Positions 47,401-59,400 of a stretch of DNA of 64,000 nucleotides are shown piece by piece. This DNA comes from Marisa cornuarietis (Eukaryota; Mollusca; Gastropoda; Architaenioglossa; Ampullariidae). The notes below the pieces were generated by a model, which was given only the letters and a program-made list of their open reading frames with translations, was not told the DNA's origin and did no database searches. The stretch lies in the NCBI GenBank assembly GCA_004794655.1, contig SMMW01000522.1, positions 3,410,001 through 3,474,000 on the forward strand. The letters are read 5' to 3'. Made by a program: the position numbers and the translations under genes. Numbering within the stretch: position 1 is the first letter of the stretch; each line of letters begins with the position of its first letter.

Positions 47401-50400
47401 ACAGAGAGATTGCGAAACCAGCATACAAATGAAGAAGATAGAAGACTCTCAATGAATGACTGGTAAAAACAACCTAAGATTACTTGGCTAACTGAAAAAC
47501 TATTTATGCAAAAGGTACATCCTTTGTTGGCCACGTTTAACAATGTGTTCGGTATTAACATTCCATTTGAGCTGGCTATCAAAAATAGTCCCCAGATACC
47601 TGGAGGAATGAACAGTTTCAACAGGTTTACTATGTATCACACTGGTAATAACAAAATCCTCTTTGGTCTTCCTAAAGTCTATGACTATTTCTTTAGTTTT
47701 GTTTACATTCAACTCTAGATAATTCTCATCACACCACTGTACAAAAAAAAAGGGCTTCAAAAATATATCCTCTACAGGGTTTACATCCATCAAGTGGTTG
47801 CGGACTAGACAATTCCTCGTCCTGTGCCCCAACCAGAAAGCATCAGAGGCCCTATTCTGATGGGACGGTAAACAGTTTGTTGACTGCCCCATCAAGGTGA
47901 CTCCTCCAGTGGGGTGATTCGTTGCCTGGACCTTGCTGGGATGTCAGAGCTTTACATCAAGTCTGAACTGGCATCCCAGGGGGTCACAGCTGTAAAAATA
48001 GTCAATGTAAAGAGGGACGAGAAAGCAATTTCTACAAGCACTCTTTTTCTGACTTTCTGTTTGCCCAAAATACCCGACTTCATTGAGGTTGGGCCCCCCG
48101 ATGGATCACCACCTTGTCGCGGTCGGGGGGCTTGTGTGTCTCGATGACCCTAAGAGCTATGCCGACAGGAGCGTCAGCTCCTAGCAGGGTCACCCATGTC
48201 GGACAGGTCGAAGGGTAGAGACCAGACAAAGAGTGATCCATGAGTGCTGAAGTCGGAGGTGGTGGGCCACAAGGCGCACTCTGAAACAACCACTCCACCA
48301 CGCAACACTGCCTATATGACACTTGGAGACAGAATTGACAGAAATGGTGCTCGCCCTGTGAAGACCCGCCAGGCAGGTGCAGTGCCGGGCTCCGTGCCTC
48401 AAAGGAGATTTGGCCACAGCCGGAGACTCTGCTTAACAAACTGTACGGGCCAGCGGAGACTCTACGAAAAACCACCAGTTTCATCTCAAGAGCTGGCCTC
48501 CAGGTGTAACCAGGCGAACGACAAAAAAAAAAAAATTGAGGTTGGGTATTTGCGGGTAAAAGTGTAACAGGGTGAGACGAGGGTAGCTTGCCCAGTCTCA
48601 CCACAATAATCAACACAACACTGTCGTGGGTTCAGGTTTTACTTGTATGCCAGAGGATAGGTCTGACAAGGCAAAAGCATGTACATCAGATACACATTCT
48701 CCCAACTGCTTGGTGGAGCGATGCTTCCACCTCTGCACTCTCCTTCCAACCACCGTTACGAGTCGAAAGCCTCTTTTCTTGTCTCCTTTCTTCAGGCACG
48801 TGGTCAGGTGTGGAAGTCTTCCCATTGGTTCTTTCACTCTCGCATTATCTCACAATACTTCTATTTCTTTAACTAACCAATCGTGCATCGGTTAACTTAA
48901 TATCTCGTGGTGTCCCTACACACTCCCTGTCCTATGCATAACCTATCAACCCAGACTAGACTGACCACCCCCAGCGCCACCCTGTCGCGATGCTTGTCTG
49001 GCTTCATCGCTCAGCAGCGACGACCAGCCTGCAGCAATGAAAACAAACGTTATTGTCTGGGCTAAGTGTACCGGTCTTCCAATTGATGGTCTACCTCCTA
49101 GGCAACACTCAATTGTCTTCCTTACATAACCGGCCCAGCGTATGTCACCTACCTCTTTATCTCTGCGTGTGTGCCTCTGAATGTGTGTGCAATGCGTGTC
49201 CTACCCCATATTACTATAGTTAAACAGCACTGGGGACAGAGGGCAACCCTGGTGCACACCAACCATTATGGAAAAGAGCTTACCCCCTTGGTTGTTAAAG
49301 AGTAATGAGTTCCTGGAGCTGTTGTATAACACCTTGATGATGCGCCCAAGGCCTTCTTTCATGCTTGATGTCCATAGAATTTTCCATAGTCCCTTATACC
49401 ATCCTGTCAAAAACCTTCCTGAAATCAATAAAGTTATGGTAAAGATCCTTGCCATGCTGCAGGTGCTTTTTGATGAAGACCTGGAAGTTGAAGATTTATG
49501 CCACAATACTCCCTCTAGCCCAGAATCCTTGTCTGTTCCTCTGCTAGTAGCTCCTATCCAGAATGTGACCAGAAAGGGTGTCTACATCAATTTGAAATGC
49601 CTTGGCAGTAGGATGAAGTCAACCCATCAGGAGAGTGCCATGTCATGAGCCATGTTCTTTTGTGAGGACGCAGGGTGTTGGCAAGGGTCAATCTGTGACT
49701 GTGCTAACTCTAGCAAGCAGAGGCTCCACTCATTCCTATCACTAAGCCTAAAGTGACCCACCAAAGTGGACCATTGCCAATATGCATCTGGGTTGACCTT
49801 TGCATTAATCCCCAATCACAGCAAGGATTTGCTTCTTAGGTACCCCTCTGAAAGCCTTCTCCAACTGTTTGTAAAACAGTTCCACTTTCTCTTCCCCATG
49901 GACAAAGGTGACACTATTGACCTTATCTTTCTCCAATGCCTCCAGGAAATTCTAACTATCCTGGCTTCTTTTCTATTTTTATGGACAGCTCCAAATTTCC
50001 ACATGGTGGACCTGTAGCTGCACTGGCACACTCTGGGCTAAAATACATTGTGTCAAGCTTCCCCATCTATCTGACTAGCCACCTCCTTACCTGGAAGAAG
50101 AGTACCTTGTAGATTTAGGATGGGAAATACTTATACCTTCCCTCCTGTTATAAGGCAAACTACCACCCTTTTGTTCTTGGTGTCTGGAACATCTTACTGT
50201 TTTATGTTTTAATTACTTGTCCTGGCATCCAGAGTGTTTGCCAGCATTTTTTTACACCTTATTTCCATTCCATTGGCAGCTAGTTTTTAATTTTAAAGAT
50301 GGTAAAACTTTATCATCAGATTCAAGATTTTAGTTAAATTCACAGCCTTTTTTTTAAGTGTGGTCATTTTGAAGACCGCAACACACTCCTTACCTTTTAT

Positions 50401-53400
50401 ACTGTCCATTTCCTTTTTTTGCTAGTTTATATTGTTTTGTGGTTGTATTATTATTATTATATCACCTGATTGTCTTGTTTTCTTAACATTTCAGAGATGT
50501 GATTATCTCTTGCCATGACGTAGCCCTAGTTGCTGGCATGGCGTAAGACACAAACAAATATTGTGTTAACTCTTTGGTACTGAATGTATTTCAGTTACGC
50601 ATGCTCCAATCCAATATTTGGAACATCCAAGAACCCTCACAACACTAGGCGAACTACTGGAGGGTCATCAGGAGGAGAGGGGGGGATCATAGCTGCTGGA
50701 GGTTCCATCATGGGGCTTGGAACAGATCTTGGAGGCAGTGTCCGAGTACCAGCAGGGTTTTGTGGGATTTGTGCTCTAAAACCAACTCTTGGACGCTTCA
50801 GGTTAACATCAGTGGTCTTTTTTTTCATTTTGCCAAAAATTGTTACTTAGTGATCAATAAGTAGAGCTAGGATGAATGGATCTTATCACTGTTCTTAATA
50901 GTACCCAAATATTTGTTTCCAAATATTTTCTTTGTCCGATTCTGGTGTAGACCCAAAGAAAGACTAGGTGAATCGCGATAAAGATAAAATCTTTGTAATG
51001 ATTTTTCATTCTGTCAAAAAGAGGCAGATTACCAGTAATTACCAGATTTATTTTCTTGTTTTTATTTTGCAGTAAGAGCAGTTCATTAAATAAGATGCAA
51101 GTAATAATAATAATGTTTATTTATATACCACATTTTCCCACAACTGAAAATGGGCTTAAAGCACTGTACATATCTATGCAAACATACATGAAGGTTATGT
51201 ACAACCTCAAATAATAATCGACAGTTATTGTCATTTTAGTATAAAAAGTTTTTATTTACTGAAGTGAAATTTTTTATATTAAACTGCCTGTTTTGCAGCA
51301 AGAAAGGAGTATTCACTGTCAATCCAGGCCAGACTGTAGGTAACTATTTAAGATCACATTAGTTTCATATTAGTAAGGCAGATGTTTCCTTTTTTGAGAG
51401 TGTATATATCTAAGACAGCTTATGTCATCTAAAATTTTTCTTTCACAAACTGGTTTAAGAGTTGTCAGCGGGACAGCATATCCCTATTTTGAATTAACAT
51501 TTTCTTGTTACTTTTGTTGTAAAGATTTAGGTTCTTTTTAATCTCCAAATTAAAGGAAAACTATAATTGATACTCTGTATGGTGAGGTATGACCACTGAT
51601 AAGATCAGTGCTGCTACCCAACTGGTTCTTTCAGCATATATGGGTGGTTCTTGTCAACGAGCAGACGTGTGTATGTGCATTTGGGTGGTCAAGGCCCCCT
51701 TCAAGAACAATGTAATCAGTCAAACATGTAAACAGGAGAACAATCGCTGATGAAGTGACAAGCTCAAAAGAAAGAAAGGAAGATGAGTCTGTCATGAAAA
51801 AGATTATCGCAATAAAAGGACTTTGAAAGAGAACGGCAAAATTCTTGTAATAAAACACATATCACAGTTTCTTTTTAATGCAGTAGTGAACATTAAAGAA
51901 TTTGATCATGCTTACCCTAAGTTAGACATTTCTTCTTCGACTTTCCCAGGTGAGATGACCTTAGGAGGAGTTTCACTACCTTTTGCATTGACAGTTGTAG
52001 AACTCTAGCAGCAGAAGTTGAATTAGAAGGCATTATTATTCTTGCTAATTACTTCCATTGAATTACCTCTCCTGACCTATTAAAGGCTGTACCATAGCTG
52101 ATCGCTTTGTTTACCAAGAAGGTCTAACCAGTACAGAGAGAGGACAGACAGAGGACAGAGAGAGTGCTAGTTTCAGAGAGCTAGAAGCACCCTTACGCTT
52201 CTCCAGGATCCACAACAGGAGCAGCTGGTCAGGCTGCTACAAGTCTCATATGCTGTTAGGACACCACCTCTATTTTTGTCCCTGCCAGTACTGCTAACTT
52301 TTGGTATCTTCAGTGGACCAGGGAGAGTGCAGACTGGAGAGATTTAGTGGGTTGAATAGAGGGGCTATAACTTACACATCCTCTTTTTACAGTTTCCTTG
52401 TGAAGACATTACTGAACAATGTAATCCAGTGATGAACCAGTTTATCCCATCTTTTATTTGCTCCTTTATATTGTTCCAGAATAGAGGGACATGCAGACTA
52501 ATTCTGAATTTAAGCATTCTTTTATCAAACTTTTATTTTTCACAATGGACACACCCAGATCAGTGAACCTGACCCACAGAACAGAAGACTATGCAACTAT
52601 GCAGTAAGCATGGACCTGGCTGACTCATTGTGTCACACCCCTTTTCATGAAAGCTTGCTAGCATCATTGATTTGTCTTGATGACCTTGTGTTGCATGCTT
52701 TGACGCCAGATCTTTTTAGAGAGAATTTTTAGCAGATCTTTCTTTTAGGACACCTTTCTAGGTCAGTTTAATCTGTTTGCTGATTCTCTTAGCAGAGCAT
52801 CATTAGTGGCACCCACAGCAGTAAAATCACACTGCAGGAAGGTGTCCCTCTAGAAGGAGTTTTATCTTCTATATTGTCCCTGATGCTCATAAACAGCATC
52901 ATGGAATTCATCTCAAGCAAATCTCAAACAGCCTTCATGCAAATAACCTGGGCGTGTGGACAGCACAGCGACCAAGAGACTGCAGAAAGTCATCAACATT
53001 GTCCAACGGACAGAGAATCAGGGTCGTGTAATCAACACCACCAAGACATCTACAACCCTTTTTTCTCAGCCTTCTGCAAAGAAAATTGTTTGCCTGAAGC
53101 TCTGAGACCATATCCTGCCACAGACAGACTCTCAGACTTTCCTGGGATTCACCAGACCGAAGCCTCAGTTTGAAGAGATGGAGAGAAAGGGCATCCCAAA
53201 TGCTAGCACTGCTCAAGAAGGCATGCAAATAATTCAGGAGTAAATTTGGGTGCTGATTCCAAGACCCAGTCAAAGGTCTACACATGAGCAGTCAGACTAG
53301 TTATAGAATATTCTTTAATATGATCAGGAGCAGCAGCAGTAACACCAGTAAACTAGTCAGAGTCCAAAATTTGAGGCACTAAGAAGTTTATCCTAGACTG

Positions 53401-56400
53401 TAATATGGAAAAGATGGCCAATATAAAACCTCTAAAGAGAAGAATTAAGAAGCCTCAAAGCCCATATGCAGAGGGAGAAAAATAAAGAGACTCCATAAAC
53501 ACTCCTTGCATGCAAAGCTCAAACACCTGTGAAAAATGCTGCCTGAAGATACAGAGTATCAACTACTAATATAAAGAGGTAAGATCCCAGTACTGGGACA
53601 TCCTAAATGACAAAACACCCCACATAGATCTCAGCCTGCCCAACCGGAGTGTCAGCCAAGGGATAGAAGTCACCACCAGCCACACTGTTCCTGTCATCTT
53701 TTCCAAAGACCAGCTTCCTGAAAACCTCAAGACAATCACCCTCACTGTTACTGACAACCTATAAGGATCCGACTGTACAGATGGCCTTATGCAAAAGAAG
53801 TTCATTCTTGAATATCTCTCTGTTTATTCTGGGTATCAGAACTAAAACAAAGACTTCACTGAAATGAAATCTTGCCCTCAATTTGAATCATGGCATGTGC
53901 TGCAACTTTAAGGATATATTTAAGTGACAGCAAAACATCAGAAGATTCAAAAGATGTAAAAGTGACCTGGCTAACGCAGAAGTATTTTGTTGGCCTTAGC
54001 CATTTCATTTTCCTGACATGTCATACAAGCTCCAATAATTGTTATAGTCAACCAACATAAAGCATAGAAAACTGGACACTTCATAGGCCCAACCTGGCTG
54101 CTCAGCGAAGGTCACAATGTCTACTGCTTTCTCCATCCAGCCCTCCTTCTGATCATTCAGGTCAAAAGGCTAATGTGCATTGACCATAGGAGCAACAAAC
54201 AACATAGATTTTTGCCATGTCTTGGGAATAATGTGTGGAAGGAGGAGCCTACAACTCTCCATCCTTTCATGTTCCTCAAAAGATCAGGTACTAGTGTTAG
54301 GTCACTGGCTAGGGAAGCTGCAATTCTCTGGAAGTTGGAAGTCAACCACACTAATCATATGATTACACAATGCTCTCAGAACTTTTTGGGCTGTGATATG
54401 TGGTGTACTTTTAAGAAATGATTGTATTTGTTTGTAGATGCTTCTAATAATTAGTCCCAAGTCAGATGTAAGCAGTTTGATGATGATCTTGCATGTGTTT
54501 ACAGTGGCTGGTGTGCTGGGTCCTATGGCAAAAGATGTGGGCACTCTAGTGATGATGACAAGGGTGCTAGCTTCATTAGACATGTCTGAATTGGATCCTA
54601 CACTGCCACATATACCTTTTGATGAAAATGTGGGTGCTCTTTGTGCTTGGTTTAGTTCATTTGAATCATGAATGGTTTGATTCCTCTTTTTAAAGCTACA
54701 TCTGAATAAAAGCTAAATACACTGTAGTTTTGGAAAAAGAAACATATCAGCATACAGTGAAAGAATGTAGTATATACCAGAAATGTCCCAGAAAATAAAC
54801 AATAAGAAATGAATGTTGGGTGGTACTATACACTTACATAACATCAATATGCAGAGCACATTATATACACAAATAAAACTTGAAAGTTGGTCACTCTGTA
54901 AGGTAATACATATTGGTGTAACTATCGTTCTGATGACAGAAATCCATTTTTTAAATCATGCCATGTAAGAATATTTTATGGTGGAGTCATATTCTTGTAT
55001 ACATTTGTAGTAGACACTGAGGCCGGAAAATGCAGCATTCATTTAACTGCAGCTCACCTCTTAAACAACACACATATTTCTGCTTAAATACTGTTGTCAT
55101 ATCTGCCAAGCTGCATGCATCATACAATTATTCTAGGGCCCCTTCTATTCTCCAGTACATTATTAACCATACAGATGACTGAAAGGTGATTGAAATTTAT
55201 GCAGTGTTATTTATTAAGTGAGCTAAAAAGCTAAGCAGGTTATCGGCTGCAATATGCAGTAGGGAAGGTTTTAAAAAAAAACTCATAAACCATGCATGAA
55301 AAAGTTCTCATAGTTGCCTGGTCCCACCAAGATCTTCTCGGAAATAAACATCTCTAGCCTCTTCATCAATCAGTGGACAATCTTAAGAGTAATGCATGGT
55401 CATTGGCAATGGCAGAGCAGATATCTACATGAATGGAGTATGGCTTGAAGAGGGAGACATTTGGGAGCCACCCCTCCAACATATATCTGCATCAGCAATT
55501 TCTAGGCTAAACAGGATCTGGCACAGCCATAGAACAATCGGTACCAGTAAATGGATGAATCTGAAAAAATGCTAAACCTGCACATATTTCAATTTTGCTA
55601 AAAATACATTGTGAAAGTATCTTCACACTCACTCTCACTTTTTGGTTTCCATGTGCTGCCTGTGTTTACACACTTAAAAAGTTTCTGAAAATTACTTCTG
55701 ATGTATTGTTCATTGTTCCCACAGACTGAAAAACACATAAAAAACTACAGTACTATGCAGATTTCTCGCATATTTTCTTTGGCCATTTGGGTTGGTATTT
55801 CTGATGTCTGTCGTTTAGGGTATATCATTAGTTAGGTTTCTTCTATGTTTGCACTTCAAGATCTATAGATTTGTTCAACATTTTTTTATTTTGCATTTCC
55901 TTGCTTAATTAAACTTCACTTTCCTTGTTTTTAGTGACTGTTTTAAAACAAACTTAGAAGCTATTAGCAGATATATTTTAATCCGTGTAATAAATATTAC
56001 ATGAATCCCAGACACTTAATCCCCGACACTTAATCCCCTAGATTTTTAATCCCTATCCACTTAATCCCCAGACACTTAATCCTCAAAATGAAATTTCAAC
56101 TCAAAAAATTATGAAGTGAATGAAAAATTTAATTCAAATTCAAATAATTATTTTCATGTGAACAACAAAATATGTTTGACAAGTAAAATAATACTTAACT
56201 TCAACATTTATAACATTAGTTAAAGTTCATGTAAGCTATTAAATTCAATGTTCTTCAACAATATGATATGAAAAGTGTTGTTAATCAATGTGACAGGTAA
56301 GCTAATGATCAGAGGTACAGAAGACGATCCATTGCTTCATATCGCTGTACAATGTTGCTAATTCTCATGGCCAATTCAGCGTACAGGTATTTGTTGCAAG

Positions 56401-59400
56401 TATATGGAGGGAATACAGCTGAAGCATAGTTATCCCCTCTACCGCGCAGTCTACGACCATGTACATACGTATGCTCGAAGTAGGATAGAAGTTCGGGCAT
56501 GCGATCATGTTGTGGCATTGACTCTGCAAACAATTTGAAAGAATCAACAATGTCTTTTTCACGTACATAGGCAAGTGCTGGGAGGCATCTGACCATTCTA
56601 CGTAGCTCGTCGTTTTCGTCATCGTCACTTCTCATACACAATTCAGTGACTCGGTGTAATACCACTTGACTTAAGTGAAAGTAACATCCCGTTACTCTAC
56701 ACGACTGAAACTTATCTCAAAAGCGGTCATGACGATTTTTACATCTCATTAGAGTTACCACGCGACACATTTCTCTTACGGTTATAATATTTCAAATTCA
56801 CAAAATAGTAGTTCAACGATAAATAAAAATATTCTTACTAACTCAGTTCTCAGTAGAGGCACAAACAATCTGACTCCGCAGAGCCAGTTTCGTGGCTTTA
56901 CCAGCTTACACCGCAACCAATCAGAAAATTTGTTTTATTAAAAGGTCATTTCTCTTTAGTTTGAAGCCATTTTGAGTGTTGTGTCACGATTTGGGGGCAT
57001 TTTTGAGGATTAAGTGTCTGGGGATTAAGTGGCTAGGGATTAAATGTCTAGGGGATTAAGTGTCAGGGATTAAATGTCTGGGAATTAAGTGACCGGTCAC
57101 CATATTACATCAATGTGTTAGTGAATTTTTCATTCAATTTTTCAGATCTTTAAAAGCAAACACAAATTAAGAATTGGATACTATGCATGGGATGGAAATC
57201 TTTCTCCATTACCTGTGGTTGTCAGAGCTGTGAAAGAAGCAAAAGCAGCTCTGGAGTCACTTGGACATACGGTCAGTGAAGAAAGCATGAGTACATCATC
57301 TATAATATATCCAGGGCTTGCAAATTTCTCAGATACAAGATAGAAAATAAAAAAGACTAAAAAAAGAAGTGTGCATCATGTATTTGTGAAACCAGTCAAC
57401 AATTAAGGATACAAATATCTAAACATTATCCATCATAGATGGTTTAGAAATAAATGCACTTAATAATAATGATAAGAATGGTAATGATTCATCAACTATA
57501 CTTATTGGCAAAGCAGTGACATTAGAATTAAGCTGGAAATTTCAGTATCACTTGTTTTGTTACTTAATTCTTTTGGTGTGAGCCTCTATTAGCATTCTAT
57601 GGAGTTAAACGATTAAATTAAACATTATTAGAAATTGATTAATAGAGCTACATTTAGCAGATCTGGTAGTCTACCATATATTCTCTGCAGGTGAAAATGT
57701 GTTGTCAATGCTTTGAAAATACCAAGGAATTTTATAGTGCAGAAAGGCTTAAAATACTAGCAGAACCTGTACAGGTTCTCACGTGAGAACAGTACTGTTT
57801 TTCAGTGTCTTTTCTGTCAGTGGAGAACAGCACAGAATGAAAAAAACAAACATCTAAAGGCTGTTTTTGTATCAAATGTTTTCAGAGTGTTGCATGTGTT
57901 ATGGCATATTTGGGAAGATCAGCAATCATTATGTTAAATAGTAAGTGACTAAGAACACTTTCACATGGAACTTTATTGTCTAGATTCACCTCTTTAGATG
58001 TTTGTTTCTCAACCTTTGCAGATATTTTCCTGTCAAAACGGATTTTATTAAATTAACTACATGTATTTTGCTTGCAGTGCTTACTTTGCATAGTTTTTGG
58101 ATCAGGCCATCATGCTAGAGCATATCTTTGGCCTTCTCTAAATCCAAGAACACAAATGTTCATTTGTTTTTTAGTGTGGGTATTTACTGTTTACTTTAAA
58201 AAAGCTAGAACTGTCTCGGATGAAATTTTGGCCATTTTTCTTGCCACATGCATTTGGACAAGTAAATAATAATGGTGTGAGCTTTTTTAGCACGGTATCC
58301 CAGCCAAAGCCAGGCTCTCCGCACATTACAAACATAAAAACACAAGACAGACAAAGTTCCTGTGGCTCTTTCTGTAAAGTTAATAGGAATACCAGCTCGT
58401 TCTTCTGCCGGATAACATTCATAGATCATACAGTTGTACTGGTAAATGTTCCGAGACATGACAAGAGCAAAACTGCACAAATAGCAGCCAGCTACAGCAA
58501 GGCCTTACATAGATCCACGAACCAAGCTCTCTTAGTGATTTTAACTCATTCAGTAGGGATGTATCCATGCAATTGAGCTGTGGCTATGATCGAAGATGTT
58601 CACATTTGTAGGTGTAAACTGTATAGGAAGAATTAATTATTGTGACCTTAGTGCTCTTATCCCAAGATACCAACATTGAACAAAAACGTTGACAGGGTTA
58701 AGGCATTGCATAGCTGTTTTGAGCAATGGACTAGTAGTTGTTCTTTAACAGCTGCTCTGATTATGAAGAAGAGAATGACTGCCTACATTCACTTTTGCAA
58801 AAATTGTGCTGTAGAATCAAAAATGTTAAACTGTTTGCTAACAACATACCATTGATTAGCAAAAACCTTTAGCTTGCCTTGTCATCAAGAACTCTGGATG
58901 AGCAAGTTTTTCCAGGACTAGCTGCAAATGGAGCATTTTCAGACACTCTGGTCATAAACTCAGGTGTGTTTTGTCACCGCCATTTTTCTCCATGTATGCA
59001 AATGAAGGTTGAACAGTTTTTCTCCAATTGTGCTATCATTAAGTTTGCAGATGGCATGGCATTTGTTGCTTGGCTCACTGGGGAGCAATTTCCTTCAGAT
59101 TAAGAAATAACATTTGTGGTCTGAGCTGTTCAGTGTTTCAAAAACTAAAGAACTGGTCCTCAGTAGAAGCAAACTAATTGAACCTGACTCTGCATCAGTG
59201 GTTATTGGCAGTGAAATAGTAGAACGGGTGAAAATTTTTAGGTACTTTAGTCCTTGGCACAGTGCTAGATAGCAAATTATCCTCAAAAAAAAACTGACAT
59301 GTTCTAGGAAAAAACATAACCATCACTGTTTCTGCTGAGGCACCTGAGGAATTTCAGAGTTATGTAACTGTAGATCCTAAAAAGCTGCTGAAATTTTCGT

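Larger units (their letters stand above)
46380..48567 (+). pseudogene. Jockey/I-like LINE 5'UTR and ORF1, split by two insertions
   Basis: 5'UTR-like sequence leads to an ATG at 46757 and MTPTQKKKSWKIIRQDESSD, SEDEV. The frame reaches LAQPLSSLSSFAV, is broken at about 46937 by a Rex1-like LINE, and resumes at about 47739 with KGFKNISSTGFTSIKWLRTR, VDCPIKVTP and VIRCLDLAGMSELYIKSELA. It runs to IEVG at 48093, is broken by a SINE-like insertion, and ends YLRVKV with TAA at 48565-48567. Zinc-knuckles and ORF2 are missing (3' truncation). ORF1 (gag-like) of Jockey/I-type LINEs binds RNA. Confidence 0.75.

Noticed and set aside
48080..48616. 178-codon minus-strand open frame
   Set aside because: It is the antisense of the SINE-like retroposon and its poly(A) tail.
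58072..58576. Overlapping open frames of 65-118 codons in FAAH intron 10
   Set aside because: No motifs, overlapping on both strands, and no splice continuity with FAAH; likely chance or unrecognised repeat.
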